From Maribacter hydrothermalis (GTDB lineage: Bacteria; Bacteroidota; Bacteroidia; Flavobacteriales; Flavobacteriaceae): 64,000 nucleotides of DNA. The stretch covers positions 682,001-746,000 of the forward strand of contig NZ_CP018760.1 in the NCBI RefSeq assembly GCF_001913155.1, in the 5' to 3' direction. Shown here piece by piece: positions 8,933-17,354 of this stretch. Both the position numbers and the translations under genes were made by a program. Positions within the stretch are counted from its first letter, which is position 1, and the number at the start of each line of letters is the position of its first letter. Below the pieces are notes generated by a model. It saw only the letters and a program-made list of their open reading frames with translations. It was not told the DNA's origin and searched no databases.

Positions 8933-10237
8933 TTAAGAAACGGGTTCACCGTAAAGGTCAAAATCAGCCGCTTCTATAATCTTTACATTTACGAATTCCC
9001 CTTGCTTTACGTAGTGCTTAGTAGCATCTATTAAAACCTCATTATCAACATCCGGAGAATCAAACTCTGTTCTACCTATAAAATAATTTCCTTCTTTACG
9101 ATCTATAATACAACGAAAAGTCTCACCAACTTTCTTCTGGTTCAATTCCCAAGAAATTTGAGATTGTATTTCCATGATTATATTGGCACGCTCCTGTTTT
9201 ACCTCTTCAGGAACATCATCTACCAAAGTATACGCGTGTGTATTTTCTTCGTGGCTATAGGTAAAACAGCCCAAACGCTCAAAACGCATAGCAATTACCC
9301 AGTTCTTAAGAATCTCGAAATCTTCTTCTGTTTCACCAGGGTAACCAACTATTAATGTTGTTCTAATAGTCATTTCCGGTACAGCAGCTCTAAACTCTTT
9401 AAGTAACTTAGTAGTTTTTGCCTCTGTAGTACCTCTGCGCATACTTTTAAGAATACGGTCAGATATATGCTGTAACGGTATATCTAAATAGTTACAAACC
9501 TTTGGTTCTCTGTTCATTACATCTAAAACATCCATTGGAAAACCTGCTGGAAATGCATAATGTAAACGTATCCACTCAATACCTTCAACCTTCACCAAAG
9601 CTTCTAAAAGCTCTGCAAGATTTCTCCTCTTATATATATCTAATCCGTAATACGTAAGATCTTGGGCAATTAAAATTAGTTCCTTTACACCTTTGGCCGC
9701 CAATTTTTCGGCCTCGGTCACCAAATATTCGATCGGTTTACTTTTATGTTTTCCTCTCATTAAAGGAATAGCGCAGAACGAACAGGGTCTATCGCAGCCT
9801 TCGGCTATCTTTAAATAAGCGTAATTTTTAGGCGTTGTTGTTAATCGTTCCCCTATTAACTCATGTTTGTAATCTGCTTCTAAAGCTTTCAGCAAACCTG
9901 GTAACTCACTGGTACCAAAGTACTCATCTACATTAGGTATCTCTTTTTGCAAGTCTGGCTTATAACGTTCGCTTAAACAACCAGTAACAAAAACCTTGTC
10001 AACAGCACCTTGCTCCTTCTTTTGAACATATTCTAAAATAGTATTGACACTCTCTTCCTTGGCATTTGCAATAAAGCCACAAGTGTTAATTACAACTATG
10101 TTTCCTTCTTCTTCATGCACAACATCTTTGTTGTTGGCCTTTAATTGACCCATGAGTACTTCTGAATCGTAAACATTCTTTGAACAACCAAGGGTTACTA
10201 CATTGATTTTGTTCTTCTTAAGAGTTTTTGTCCTCAT
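8933..10237 (-). CDS. rimO: Ribosomal protein S12 methylthiotransferase RimO
   Basis: 434 residues in the three-domain layout of methylthiotransferases. The N-terminal UPF0004 domain has C18, C53 and C87 for one 4Fe-4S cluster. The radical SAM domain has the CxxxCxxC motif CDRPCSFC (C148, C152, C155). A C-terminal TRAM domain begins at about residue 370. RimO adds a methylthio group to the conserved aspartate of ribosomal protein S12. LGCSKN and the PxMRGKHKSKP region distinguish it from MiaB. The upstream promoter-like TATTTTTG (10254-10261) supports a single-gene or leading-gene transcript. Confidence 0.95.
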   Translation of the reverse strand: MRTKTLKKNKINVVTLGCSKNVYDSEVLMGQLKANNKDVVHEEEGNIVVINTCGFIANAKEESVNTILEYVQKKEQGAVDKVFVTGCLSERYKPDLQKEIPNVDEYFGTSELPGLLKALEADYKHELIGERLTTTPKNYAYLKIAEGCDRPCSFCAIPLMRGKHKSKPIEYLVTEAEKLAAKGVKELILIAQDLTYYGLDIYKRRNLAELLEALVKVEGIEWIRLHYAFPAGFPMDVLDVMNREPKVCNYLDIPLQHISDRILKSMRRGTTEAKTTKLLKEFRAAVPEMTIRTTLIVGYPGETEEDFEILKNWVIAMRFERLGCFTYSHEENTHAYTLVDDVPEEVKQERANIIMEIQSQISWELNQKKVGETFRCIIDRKEGNYFIGRTEFDSPDVDNEVLIDATKHYVKQGEFVNVKIIEAADFDLYGEPVS

Positions 10238-10253
10238 ATTTTTAATTGGGGTG

Positions 10254-10261
10254 CAAAAATA
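10254..10261 (-). promoter_or_regulatory. Candidate -7 element of the rimO promoter
   Basis: On the minus strand this reads TATTTTTG, a match to the Bacteroidetes TAnnTTTG element, 16 bases before the rimO ATG. No clear TTG -33 box was seen. Confidence 0.5.
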
Positions 10262-10353
10262 CGATTTGGCTAATTAAAAACGTTAGATATGGACAAAATT
10301 AGCCTAAACTTTAGGCGATTATTGAAAATCAGCCTATTATAATAAAATTGACC

Positions 10354-11469
10354 ATGAAGTTTTCCCAAAATTTTGGCCTACTTATCTTATTGTTATTAAA
10401 TTTTTCTTGTTCTAATGAATCGGATACTGAAACAGAAAAAATAGAAACACCTGCTGTTATAACGCCAATACCGTTAGAAACATATTTTCCTCCTATCTCC
10501 AGAACAGATGAATGGGAAACAATTTCAATGAAAACGCTAGGATGGAATGAAGATAAGGTAGCAGACTTATACACTTATTTAGATGACAATAATACCGATG
10601 CTTTTCTAGTCTTAAAAGATGGCCGAATTGTAATAGAAAAATATTTTGGTGATTTTAAACAAGATGATAATCATACATGGAATTCTGCAGGTAAACCATT
10701 GACTTCGATGCTAACCGGTATTGCACAACAAGAAGGTTTACTCGCTATTACGGACCCTACAACCCGCTATTTAGGCGAAGGATGGTCTAGCATGAATTCT
10801 GAAAAAGAATTAGCCATTACAATAGAAAATCAATTAACGATGACTACAGGTTTAGATTATACGGTTGATGATGATTTTTGTACCGACCCAGAATGTTTAA
10901 AATATTTAAATGCACCAAGTACCAAATGGTACTATCATAATGCGCCCTACACATTAATTGATGACGTAATAGCAAGTGCCACCAACAAAGATTTTAATTC
11001 ATATTTCTCGGAAAAAATTAAAGAACCAATTGGTATGCAGGGTCTGTTTATAGAAGTTGGCTATAACAATGTATATTTTAGTACCGCTAGAAGCATGGCC
11101 CGTTTTGGAATCTTAAATTTAAATAAAGGAATATGGAAAGGTACCACCATACTTTCTGACCAAACCTATTTCAATGCCATGACTAATACATCTCAAGAAT
11201 TAAATCTATCATACGGATATTTGTATTGGTTAAATGGAAAAAGTAGTTTTAGAGTACCTGGTTCTGAAGAAGAATTTACAGGTAGCCTAATACCAAATGC
11301 ACCTGCTGACCTTTTTGCGGGATTAGGACTTAATGACCAAAAACTATATATGGTTCCTAGTCTAGATTTAATTGTAATACGTATGGGAGACGCTAGCAAT
11401 GAAGAACTTCTAGGCCCTACAGGGTTTGACAATGACCTATGGGGCTTCATAAATGAAATTATAGAATAG
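10354..11469 (+). CDS. Serine hydrolase of the class C beta-lactamase family, lipoprotein
   Basis: About 371 residues. The start was chosen at the ATG at 10354, not the TTG at 10348. A lipoprotein signal ends at C19 (LNFSC), so the protein is probably anchored in a membrane. The domain is of the beta-lactamase / penicillin-binding-protein-like family (PF00144): SAGK near residue 110 supplies the SxxK nucleophile and lysine, and WYYHNAPY near residue 195 supplies the YxN-type motif. Such proteins are esterases, D-aminopeptidases or peptidases more often than antibiotic-hydrolysing enzymes, and the substrate cannot be told here. It is a stand-alone gene between rimO (divergent) and a nitroreductase gene. 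Confidence 0.85.
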   Translation: MKFSQNFGLLILLLLNFSCSNESDTETEKIETPAVITPIPLETYFPPISRTDEWETISMKTLGWNEDKVADLYTYLDDNNTDAFLVLKDGRIVIEKYFGDFKQDDNHTWNSAGKPLTSMLTGIAQQEGLLAITDPTTRYLGEGWSSMNSEKELAITIENQLTMTTGLDYTVDDDFCTDPECLKYLNAPSTKWYYHNAPYTLIDDVIASATNKDFNSYFSEKIKEPIGMQGLFIEVGYNNVYFSTARSMARFGILNLNKGIWKGTTILSDQTYFNAMTNTSQELNLSYGYLYWLNGKSSFRVPGSEEEFTGSLIPNAPADLFAGLGLNDQKLYMVPSLDLIVIRMGDASNEELLGPTGFDNDLWGFINEIIE

Positions 11470-11543
11470 TACCCAAACTCATAACGATAAAATTTTCGCT
11501 ACTCCATAACAAAGGTTATTTCTACACAATACTCAACATTTCA

Positions 11544-11551
11544 TATTTTTG
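11544..11551 (+). promoter_or_regulatory. Candidate -7 element of the nitroreductase promoter
   Basis: TATTTTTG matches TAnnTTTG. Its last bases include the TTG at 11549 that would otherwise look like a start codon, which favours the ATG at 11567 as the true start. Confidence 0.5.
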
Positions 11552-11566
11552 CATAAAAATTGTAAG

Positions 11567-12169
11567 ATGACTTTTAGAAGAATCGCTGAAGAACGGTATA
11601 CCACAAAAATGTATAATGCTTCAAAGAAAATTTCAGATGGGGAAATTGAAGACTTAAAACATATCTTAAAACTAAGCCCTTCGTCCATTAACAGCCAACC
11701 TTGGTCATTTACATTTGTATCACATAAAGAAACTAAGGATAAATTAGCAGAGGCATCTTTCTTTAATGCTCCTAAAATTAAAAATGCAAGTCACCTTGTT
11801 GTTTTTAGCGTTCAAGATAATTTAGATGAATTTGAACGTCATGTAAACGAAAATTTAGCTGAGGGTTCAATAAATTATTATAAGCACTTTGTTAAAGGCC
11901 AACCTGCCGACAAGACTATTAATTGGCTTACAAATCAAGTTTATTTATCTCTTGGATTTTTCTTAGCGGCCTGCGCCGTAATGAAAATTGACTCGACACC
12001 TATGGAAGGTATTGAACCAGAAAAATATAAAGACATTCTACAAATTGAAAACCATAAAGTACTTTTTTCTGTAGCAATTGGGTATCGTGATGATGAAGAT
12101 AACAATCAGCCTAGTGTAAAAAGTAAATCTCGATTAGCATTAAAAAATGTAATTACTTCAATTGACTAG
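11567..12169 (+). CDS. Nitroreductase family oxidoreductase (NfsB/NfnB-like)
   Basis: About 200 residues. The start was set at the ATG at 11567, giving FRRIAEERYTTKMYN, the usual beginning of this family. SPSSINSQPW is the FMN-binding signature near residue 45, and the GIEPEKY and FSVAIGYRDDED regions near the C-terminus match NAD(P)H-dependent nitroreductases. The expected reaction is NAD(P)H-dependent reduction of nitroaromatics or quinones with FMN in the cytosol; the natural substrate is unknown. It is a single gene, convergent with the metallophosphoesterase gene. Confidence 0.88.
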   Translation: MTFRRIAEERYTTKMYNASKKISDGEIEDLKHILKLSPSSINSQPWSFTFVSHKETKDKLAEASFFNAPKIKNASHLVVFSVQDNLDEFERHVNENLAEGSINYYKHFVKGQPADKTINWLTNQVYLSLGFFLAACAVMKIDSTPMEGIEPEKYKDILQIENHKVLFSVAIGYRDDEDNNQPSVKSKSRLALKNVITSID

Positions 12170-12178
12170 TTAACGATT

Positions 12179-13024
12179 CTATACGGCCTTAGAAAGTTCA
12201 AAATTTGTAATCTCTGGCCTAACATTAAAGCGGACTTGAAGTAGACAACCGAGGGCTCTATTAACATAAAGTGTTCTTCCATCTTGTAAATCTATCTCCC
12301 CTGCAGTATATTTTCTATTTTTAACAGGTAAAAGTGGAGCTGGTAAAAATGGAGGTTTCACCTGTCCTCCATGGGTATGCCCTGAAAGTACCCATCCTTT
12401 AAAATTGTTCCATATCGGTAAATCACAGACATCGGGGTTATGACACAAGGCTATATTAGGTTTGTTTTCATCATATTTTTTTGTGGCTTCCTCTGGTCTA
12501 AAATTAATACCCCACAGGTCATCAATACCTAAAAAATTTAGTCCATTAAATTCCACCGCATCATTTCTTAGTATTGTAACACCAGCTTCCTCCATACACT
12601 TTGTAATACTCCTTGCCACCGGTGCTTCGGCATATTTTTTACCATAATCATGATTACCAAGAACACCAATTGTACCCAAAGTTCCAGTAACAACATTTTC
12701 TAAAACTTCTTGTAACTGCTGTATTTGTTTATGATTCTCATAATTTACATAATCACCCGTATAGACTACAAAATCAGGTTTTAACTCTTGAGCTTCTTTG
12801 AAGGAATCTATGATGTATTGGTAATCAAAACTATTACCTATATGTATATCACTTATTTGCATTAAAGTTTTTCCCACAAGTTCTTCTGGCAAATTCTTTA
12901 ATGGCATTTTAACGTGCACAAATTCCATCCAAAACGGCTCAATTTGCCAACTGTATAATCCGGTAATTACACCTAAACCTGCTCCCCATTTAAAAGTCTT
13001 CTTTATAAACTTTCTCCTATTCAT
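12179..13024 (-). CDS. Metallophosphoesterase (YkuE/UDP-2,3-diacylglucosamine pyrophosphatase-like)
   Basis: 281 residues. The N-terminus NRRKFIKKTFKWGAG followed by a hydrophobic stretch looks like a twin-arginine-type signal or anchor. The calcineurin-like metal-binding motifs are complete: SDIHIG (about 53-58), TGDYVN, GNHDYG, CHNPD and GHTHGGQ. This places it with membrane-associated phosphoesterases of the YkuE type. It probably hydrolyses a phosphoester or pyrophosphate at the membrane; the substrate is not known. It lies 17 bases downstream of the amidase gene on the same strand and may share its transcript. Confidence 0.87.
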   Translation of the reverse strand: MNRRKFIKKTFKWGAGLGVITGLYSWQIEPFWMEFVHVKMPLKNLPEELVGKTLMQISDIHIGNSFDYQYIIDSFKEAQELKPDFVVYTGDYVNYENHKQIQQLQEVLENVVTGTLGTIGVLGNHDYGKKYAEAPVARSITKCMEEAGVTILRNDAVEFNGLNFLGIDDLWGINFRPEEATKKYDENKPNIALCHNPDVCDLPIWNNFKGWVLSGHTHGGQVKPPFLPAPLLPVKNRKYTAGEIDLQDGRTLYVNRALGCLLQVRFNVRPEITNFELSKAV

Positions 13025-13041
13025 TTTTAAAGCAAAAAAAA

Positions 13042-14727
13042 TTAATTTTGATAACCTTTAGGCATAACTCGAACTGGAAATTTCTGTTCATAAGCGCTCC
13101 CAATTCTTAATAAATTAGCTTCTGAAAACTGTTTCCCAATAAAGGTTAGACTAACTGGCTCACCTGTTTTTTTATATCCCATAGGCACTGTTAATGCGGG
13201 AAATTTGGCTACTGCAGCATAACCGGCATGGTAATTATTTATTGATAAAACGGCATCTAATTTATGCTGATCTAATGCCAAATTAAAAAAGCTACGACCA
13301 TTTGTTTCCAGCTTAGCTTTTATTTTCTCTAGTTCTTGTTCCGAGGTTGAGTCGGCCAAAATACCCTGAAAAAGTGCTTGCCCGTAAGGAATTCTCATCA
13401 ATGAATCGGCATTGTTAAATGCAACGGCATCTACAATAGATTCAATTTTAACAAACTCAGGATTCGAATATTTTTTCAAATAAACAGGTAGATCATTTCG
13501 CATATCAATATTAAGAATACTTAGAAAACCGTCCATAGAAACTTCTGGTGGAGTAAACTCTATAATTGTTGCACCTGCTTTTTTTAAACCTTCAATTGTT
13601 TGCCTATACATACTATCAGTTTTTACCAATTCTGCTATAGCTCCTAATTTCATTTCTGAAAATGGTTTAGGATGTAATCCTGCTGATAAAATACCAGAAA
13701 AATCATCTTCAATAGACGCAGGGTCCATCTTATCAAAACCTAGCATAGCCGATAATAAAATGGCATTATCTTTTACATTTTTAGTCATAGGACCAGGAGT
13801 ATCTAAAGTGCTAGAAATTGGGACAATCCCAGACCTACTTAATAATCCAATTGTTGGTTTTAACCCCACTACTGAATTTTGACTACTTGGCGACAATATT
13901 GACCCAGAAGTCTCTGTGCCTACTGCAGCAACGGCATAATTTGCTGCAACGGCAGTACCACTACCCGAGCTAGACCCACCAGTTTCGAAAATTCTGCGTC
14001 CATATGGATTTAGAGTTTGTCCACCATATGCGCTATACCCTACCGGGCATCCAGAACATAAAAAATACGCCCATTCGCTTAAGTTTACTTTGCCTAAGAT
14101 TAAGGCTCCATTATTCTTTAATTGTTGAACAATGAACGAATCTTCAACTTCATTATTCATTAGGGCTATGGTACCTGCCGTTGTTTTCATTTCAGCAGAA
14201 TTAATGTTGTCCTTCAATAAAATTGGCATACCAAATATAGGATGTTGAATATCGGTTAGTTTACCTAGTCTTTTATCTTCATCTAATTTTCTTGCATCTT
14301 TTAAAACATCTTCATTAAGTGCAATTATAGTATTGAGGGTTGTAGTGTTGTCCAGTTCATATTTATAAATCCTATATAAATAATATAAAACCAACTTCTC
14401 ATATGTTAATCTATTTTCTTTAATATGATGTTGAATAGTCAAGATATCTTGCTCCAAAATCAATATTGTAAGTGCATTATATTCCGTTTCGCTTAATTTA
14501 GAAACTTCATTGTACAATGGCCTAAATACGTCATTCTTATCTAAAACTTTAGACTGTATTAATTTGTATTGCATGCGAGGGATCTCATGATTTCTATTTG
14601 CCTGAACCTCTAAAGAATCATTATAAGGTATCCACAAAATCAACTCTACCTTTTCTACTTTTTGCTGATTATTACAAGCGATTAACAACAAAATTATTAC
14701 TAATCCTAAATACTTTTTCATACCCAT
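13042..14727 (-). CDS. Amidase-signature family lipoprotein
   Basis: 561 residues. The N-terminus has a lipobox (LLLIAC, Cys at 18), so the protein is exported and lipid-anchored. The amidase-signature triad is visible: K172 in LLKDNI, the cis-Ser in GGSSSGSG (about 243), and the nucleophile S266 in TETSGSI. The substituted TETSGS (usually TDTGGS) still keeps the Gly-Ser. About 120 residues precede the amidase core. The family hydrolyses amide bonds; the substrate is unknown. Its ATG overlaps the stop of the upstream DUF2911 gene by one base, indicating coupling. MGMKK gives two possible ATG starts. Confidence 0.87.
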   Translation of the reverse strand: MGMKKYLGLVIILLLIACNNQQKVEKVELILWIPYNDSLEVQANRNHEIPRMQYKLIQSKVLDKNDVFRPLYNEVSKLSETEYNALTILILEQDILTIQHHIKENRLTYEKLVLYYLYRIYKYELDNTTTLNTIIALNEDVLKDARKLDEDKRLGKLTDIQHPIFGMPILLKDNINSAEMKTTAGTIALMNNEVEDSFIVQQLKNNGALILGKVNLSEWAYFLCSGCPVGYSAYGGQTLNPYGRRIFETGGSSSGSGTAVAANYAVAAVGTETSGSILSPSSQNSVVGLKPTIGLLSRSGIVPISSTLDTPGPMTKNVKDNAILLSAMLGFDKMDPASIEDDFSGILSAGLHPKPFSEMKLGAIAELVKTDSMYRQTIEGLKKAGATIIEFTPPEVSMDGFLSILNIDMRNDLPVYLKKYSNPEFVKIESIVDAVAFNNADSLMRIPYGQALFQGILADSTSEQELEKIKAKLETNGRSFFNLALDQHKLDAVLSINNYHAGYAAVAKFPALTVPMGYKKTGEPVSLTFIGKQFSEANLLRIGSAYEQKFPVRVMPKGYQN

Positions 14728-15608
14728 TATTTATTTTTTAATTCCGCTATTTTCCAAACTCTTATTTTATTGTCATTCAATCGTACGAACTCATCTTTAC
14801 CTTCTTTGATAGCCAATTCTTTAGAAATTTCAGCCGCTTTTATAGCCTCTTCATATTCTTTTAAATCTGCCAAAATCAACGAACGTACACGGTGATAATA
14901 ATAAGTGTTACCCCCAAGTTCTATAGAGTTATTGACATAGGTAAGTGCTTCAACAAAATGCATTCCTTGCTCTTGATAATATCTAGCTATTTCATAGTAC
15001 GTTTGAGCTGAAGGGGAGTTCTTTAATTTTTGATTAATATGAGACACCATCATTTTTTGAGTATCTACATATATAGGAATAACTATTTTTGTATTACCCC
15101 ACTGCCATATCATAACCATTTCATTATGGTCTATAGCATCAAAAAATATTAAAAAATTTTCGTGAAAATCTAATGTTTTTACAGGCGTTACTTTTATACG
15201 TAATGCATCTTCATTAGAGTTATAAGCCGTTCTACCATCACCCCAATGGGTAACATTTTTATGAAAAATAATTTGCCATTCATTTTCTCCGGGAAAGGCA
15301 TAAAGAGCGTATGTACCTTTTAAAATAGTATTACCACCTATTTTAACGTCTGAACTGAAACTAATTTTGGTCGATTCATTAGCGCCAACACGCCATATTC
15401 GACCGTAAGGAACCAAAGCTGATTCTCCATTAGGTTGATTTCCAAAAAGAGTGCGTCCACGTGCTGCAGGTCTTGAGTATTCAATTGTAATTTTGGTGAG
15501 ACCTAATTCTTGCTCAATCTTAGCAAAAGGACTTGCTTTTGGATGGTTAATTTGAGCCTTTATATGGCTACAAATTAATAATAAAACTAAAACCCAACCG
15601 TATCTCAA
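14727..15608 (-). CDS. DUF2911 family secreted protein with TPR-like C-terminus
   Basis: 293 residues with a signal peptide (about 1-18, ending IKAQ). The segment ITIEYSRPAARGRTLFG and the following IWRVGANESTKI are hallmarks of DUF2911, a beta-rich domain common in Bacteroidetes with unknown role. Residues 195-285 are helical with a TPR-like spacing (YYEIARYYQEQGMHFVEAL and EYEEAIKAAEISKELA). The gene lies two bases from ftsY and overlaps the amidase gene by one base, so it forms part of a minus-strand operon after ftsY. Confidence 0.85.
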   Translation of the reverse strand: MRYGWVLVLLLICSHIKAQINHPKASPFAKIEQELGLTKITIEYSRPAARGRTLFGNQPNGESALVPYGRIWRVGANESTKISFSSDVKIGGNTILKGTYALYAFPGENEWQIIFHKNVTHWGDGRTAYNSNEDALRIKVTPVKTLDFHENFLIFFDAIDHNEMVMIWQWGNTKIVIPIYVDTQKMMVSHINQKLKNSPSAQTYYEIARYYQEQGMHFVEALTYVNNSIELGGNTYYYHRVRSLILADLKEYEEAIKAAEISKELAIKEGKDEFVRLNDNKIRVWKIAELKNK

Positions 15609-15610
15609 TA

Positions 15611-16567
15611 TTAAATTTTAAAGAAAGAATCTACGAACTCATGTTTATTAAATACTTGTAAATCTTCAATGCCCTCACCTACACCTATATATTTTACTGG
15701 AATTTTAAACTGGTCTGAAATACCGATAACCACTCCACCCTTTGCTGTACCATCTAATTTAGTAATCGCTAAAGATGTAACTTCTGTTGTCTTTGTAAAT
15801 TGCTTTGCCTGTTCAAATGCATTTTGACCTGTAGAACCATCAAGAACTAATAAAACCTCGTGTGGCGTATTATCTACCACTTTTTGCATAACACGTTTAA
15901 CCTTGGTTAATTCATTCATTAAATTAACTTTATTATGTAAGCGGCCAGCAGTATCTATTATGACTACATCAGCATCTTGTTTAACTGCGGAACTCAAAGT
16001 GTCAAAAGCAACAGAAGCAGGGTCACTACCCATTTGTTGTTTTACAATAGGCACCTCTACACGATCTGCCCAAACCTGCAGTTGATCTATAGCTGCTGCT
16101 CTAAATGTATCCGCAGCACCCAAAACTACTTTTAAGCCCTGTTTCTTAAACCGATGTGCAAGCTTTCCAATAGTCGTTGTTTTCCCAACACCATTGACAC
16201 CAACTACCATTATCACATATGGTTTTTTATCTGTGGATATCTGCAATTCAAAAAAATCAGCATCATTAGTCTCGGACAGTAATCCTGCAATCTCTTCCCG
16301 TAAAATTGAATTTAGCTCATCAGTTCCAATATATTTATCGCGAGCAACTCTGGCTTCAATTCTTTTTATTATTTTCAAGGTGGTATCGACACCAACATCA
16401 GAAGAAACTAAAACTTCCTCTAAATTATCAAGTACATCATCATCTACTTTTGACTTACCCGCTACTGCTTTTCCAAGCTTTGAAAAAAAGCTTGTATTGG
16501 ACTTTTCTAAACCCTTATCCAAGGTTTCTTTTTTCTGTGAAGAAAATATTTTTTTAAATAAACTCAT
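15611..16567 (-). CDS. ftsY: Signal recognition particle receptor FtsY
   Basis: 318 residues. A short basic N-terminus is followed by the helical N domain and the NG GTPase: GVNGVGKTTT P-loop (about 123-132), DTFRAAAIDQL, DTAGRL, and TKLDGTAKGG. FtsY receives ribosome-SRP complexes at the inner membrane for cotranslational insertion. The acidic A domain found in E. coli is absent, as is usual for Bacteroidetes. It follows the rpmB-rpmG-DUF4295 group after a terminator hairpin, so it may have partial read-through or its own promoter. Confidence 0.96.
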   Translation of the reverse strand: MSLFKKIFSSQKKETLDKGLEKSNTSFFSKLGKAVAGKSKVDDDVLDNLEEVLVSSDVGVDTTLKIIKRIEARVARDKYIGTDELNSILREEIAGLLSETNDADFFELQISTDKKPYVIMVVGVNGVGKTTTIGKLAHRFKKQGLKVVLGAADTFRAAAIDQLQVWADRVEVPIVKQQMGSDPASVAFDTLSSAVKQDADVVIIDTAGRLHNKVNLMNELTKVKRVMQKVVDNTPHEVLLVLDGSTGQNAFEQAKQFTKTTEVTSLAITKLDGTAKGGVVIGISDQFKIPVKYIGVGEGIEDLQVFNKHEFVDSFFKI

Positions 16568-16604
16568 TGTTAAAGCTAAAGTTATTCAAATATAAAAATT
16601 AAAA

Positions 16605-16628
16605 AGCCCCTTTCGTAGGAAAGGGGCT
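16605..16628 (-). terminator. Terminator between the DUF4295 gene and ftsY
   Basis: A perfect 10-bp GC-rich stem (AGCCCCTTTC with GAAAGGGGCT, four-base loop), followed on the minus strand by TTTTAATTTTT. It would end or attenuate the rpmB-rpmG-DUF4295 transcript before ftsY. Confidence 0.85.
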
Positions 16629-16653
16629 CAATAACTACTAAAAGTTAAATATC

Positions 16654-16806
16654 TTATTTCTTGTCCATCCAAGCATCTACCATTTCTGGTGCCATTACTT
16701 GCTCAACAAAAACGTAAGCACCAGATTTTGGCGACTTAACCATTTTTATAGCTTTGGTCAATCTTTTAGAACTTGTCTGTAAACTTGCTACGGTTTTCTT
16801 AGCCAT
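16654..16806 (-). CDS. DUF4295 family protein (50 residues)
   Basis: A short minus-strand gene, ATG at 16806 and TAA at 16654-16656, translated by hand. The product begins MAKKTVASLQTSSKRL and ends VDAWMDKK. This matches DUF4295, a small basic Bacteroidetes protein nearly always found directly after rpmG. Position and charge suggest a ribosome-associated role, but function is not established. It lies 36 bases after rpmG and just before a strong terminator, so it is the last gene of the ribosomal-protein unit. Confidence 0.9.
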   Translation of the reverse strand: MAKKTVASLQTSSKRLTKAIKMVKSPKSGAYVFVEQVMAPEMVDAWMDKK

Positions 16807-16842
16807 GACTTATATTTTTTGTGATTTTCTTAAAACGAAAAT

Positions 16843-17025
16843 CTATTTAATTTCTTTGTGAACGGTCATTCTCTTAAGAATAGGATTGAATTTTTTAATT
16901 TCCAATCTCTCAGGAGTGTTCTTTTTGTTTTTGGTAGTGATATATCTTGAAGTACCTGGCTGACCAGATTCTTTATGCTCAGTGCATTCTAATATAACTT
17001 GTATTCTATTACCTTTCTTTGCCAT
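16843..17025 (-). CDS. rpmG: 50S ribosomal protein L33
   Basis: 60 residues, the normal length. The start [18 protein letters not shown] and the internal [20 protein letters not shown] are typical of L33. It lacks the four-cysteine zinc ribbon (only one Cys), so it is the zinc-independent form. It lies 20 bases after rpmB in the rpmB-rpmG-DUF4295 unit. Confidence 0.95.
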   Translation of the reverse strand: MAKKGNRIQVILECTEHKESGQPGTSRYITTKNKKNTPERLEIKKFNPILKRMTVHKEIK

Positions 17026-17045
17026 CGTACGCTCTATTTTCCAGA

Positions 17046-17285
17046 TTATTTAATAACTAATCCTTTTGCTTTTGCTTCTTTTAAAACAGCAGATATACCT
17101 TTTTTATTGATACTTTTTAAACCTCTTGTAGAAACTTTAAGTGTTATCCAACGGTCTTCTTCTGGAATGTAAAAACGTTTCTTAGAAAGATTTACATCAA
17201 ATCTTCTTCTTGTCTTATTAATTGAAAACGAAACATTGTTTCCAAACATCGCCTTCTTTCCCGTAATTTCACAAACTTTTGACAT
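17046..17285 (-). CDS. rpmB: 50S ribosomal protein L28
   Basis: 79 residues. [19 protein letters not shown] and the [11 protein letters not shown] segment are diagnostic for L28. It is the first gene of the ribosomal unit, preceded by a well-formed Bacteroidetes promoter at 17315-17342. Confidence 0.96.
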   Translation of the reverse strand: MSKVCEITGKKAMFGNNVSFSINKTRRRFDVNLSKKRFYIPEEDRWITLKVSTRGLKSINKKGISAVLKEAKAKGLVIK

Positions 17286-17314
17286 CGTGCTGACTTTTTC
17301 TTTTAAACAGGGTG

Positions 17315-17342
17315 CAAATTTATATCATTTTTATCGTTTCAA
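17315..17342 (-). promoter_or_regulatory. Promoter of the rpmB-rpmG-DUF4295 unit
   Basis: On the minus strand TTG (17342-17340), a 17-base spacer and TAAATTTG (17322-17315) match the Bacteroidetes -33/-7 promoter pattern. It is the best promoter match noticed in this window and lies 29 bases before the rpmB start. Confidence 0.75.
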
Positions 17343-17354
17343 CAACAATAAACA

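Noticed and set aside
16194..16595. Plus-strand ORF of 133 residues within ftsY
   Set aside because: It lies antisense to the well-supported ftsY gene and has no recognisable domain.
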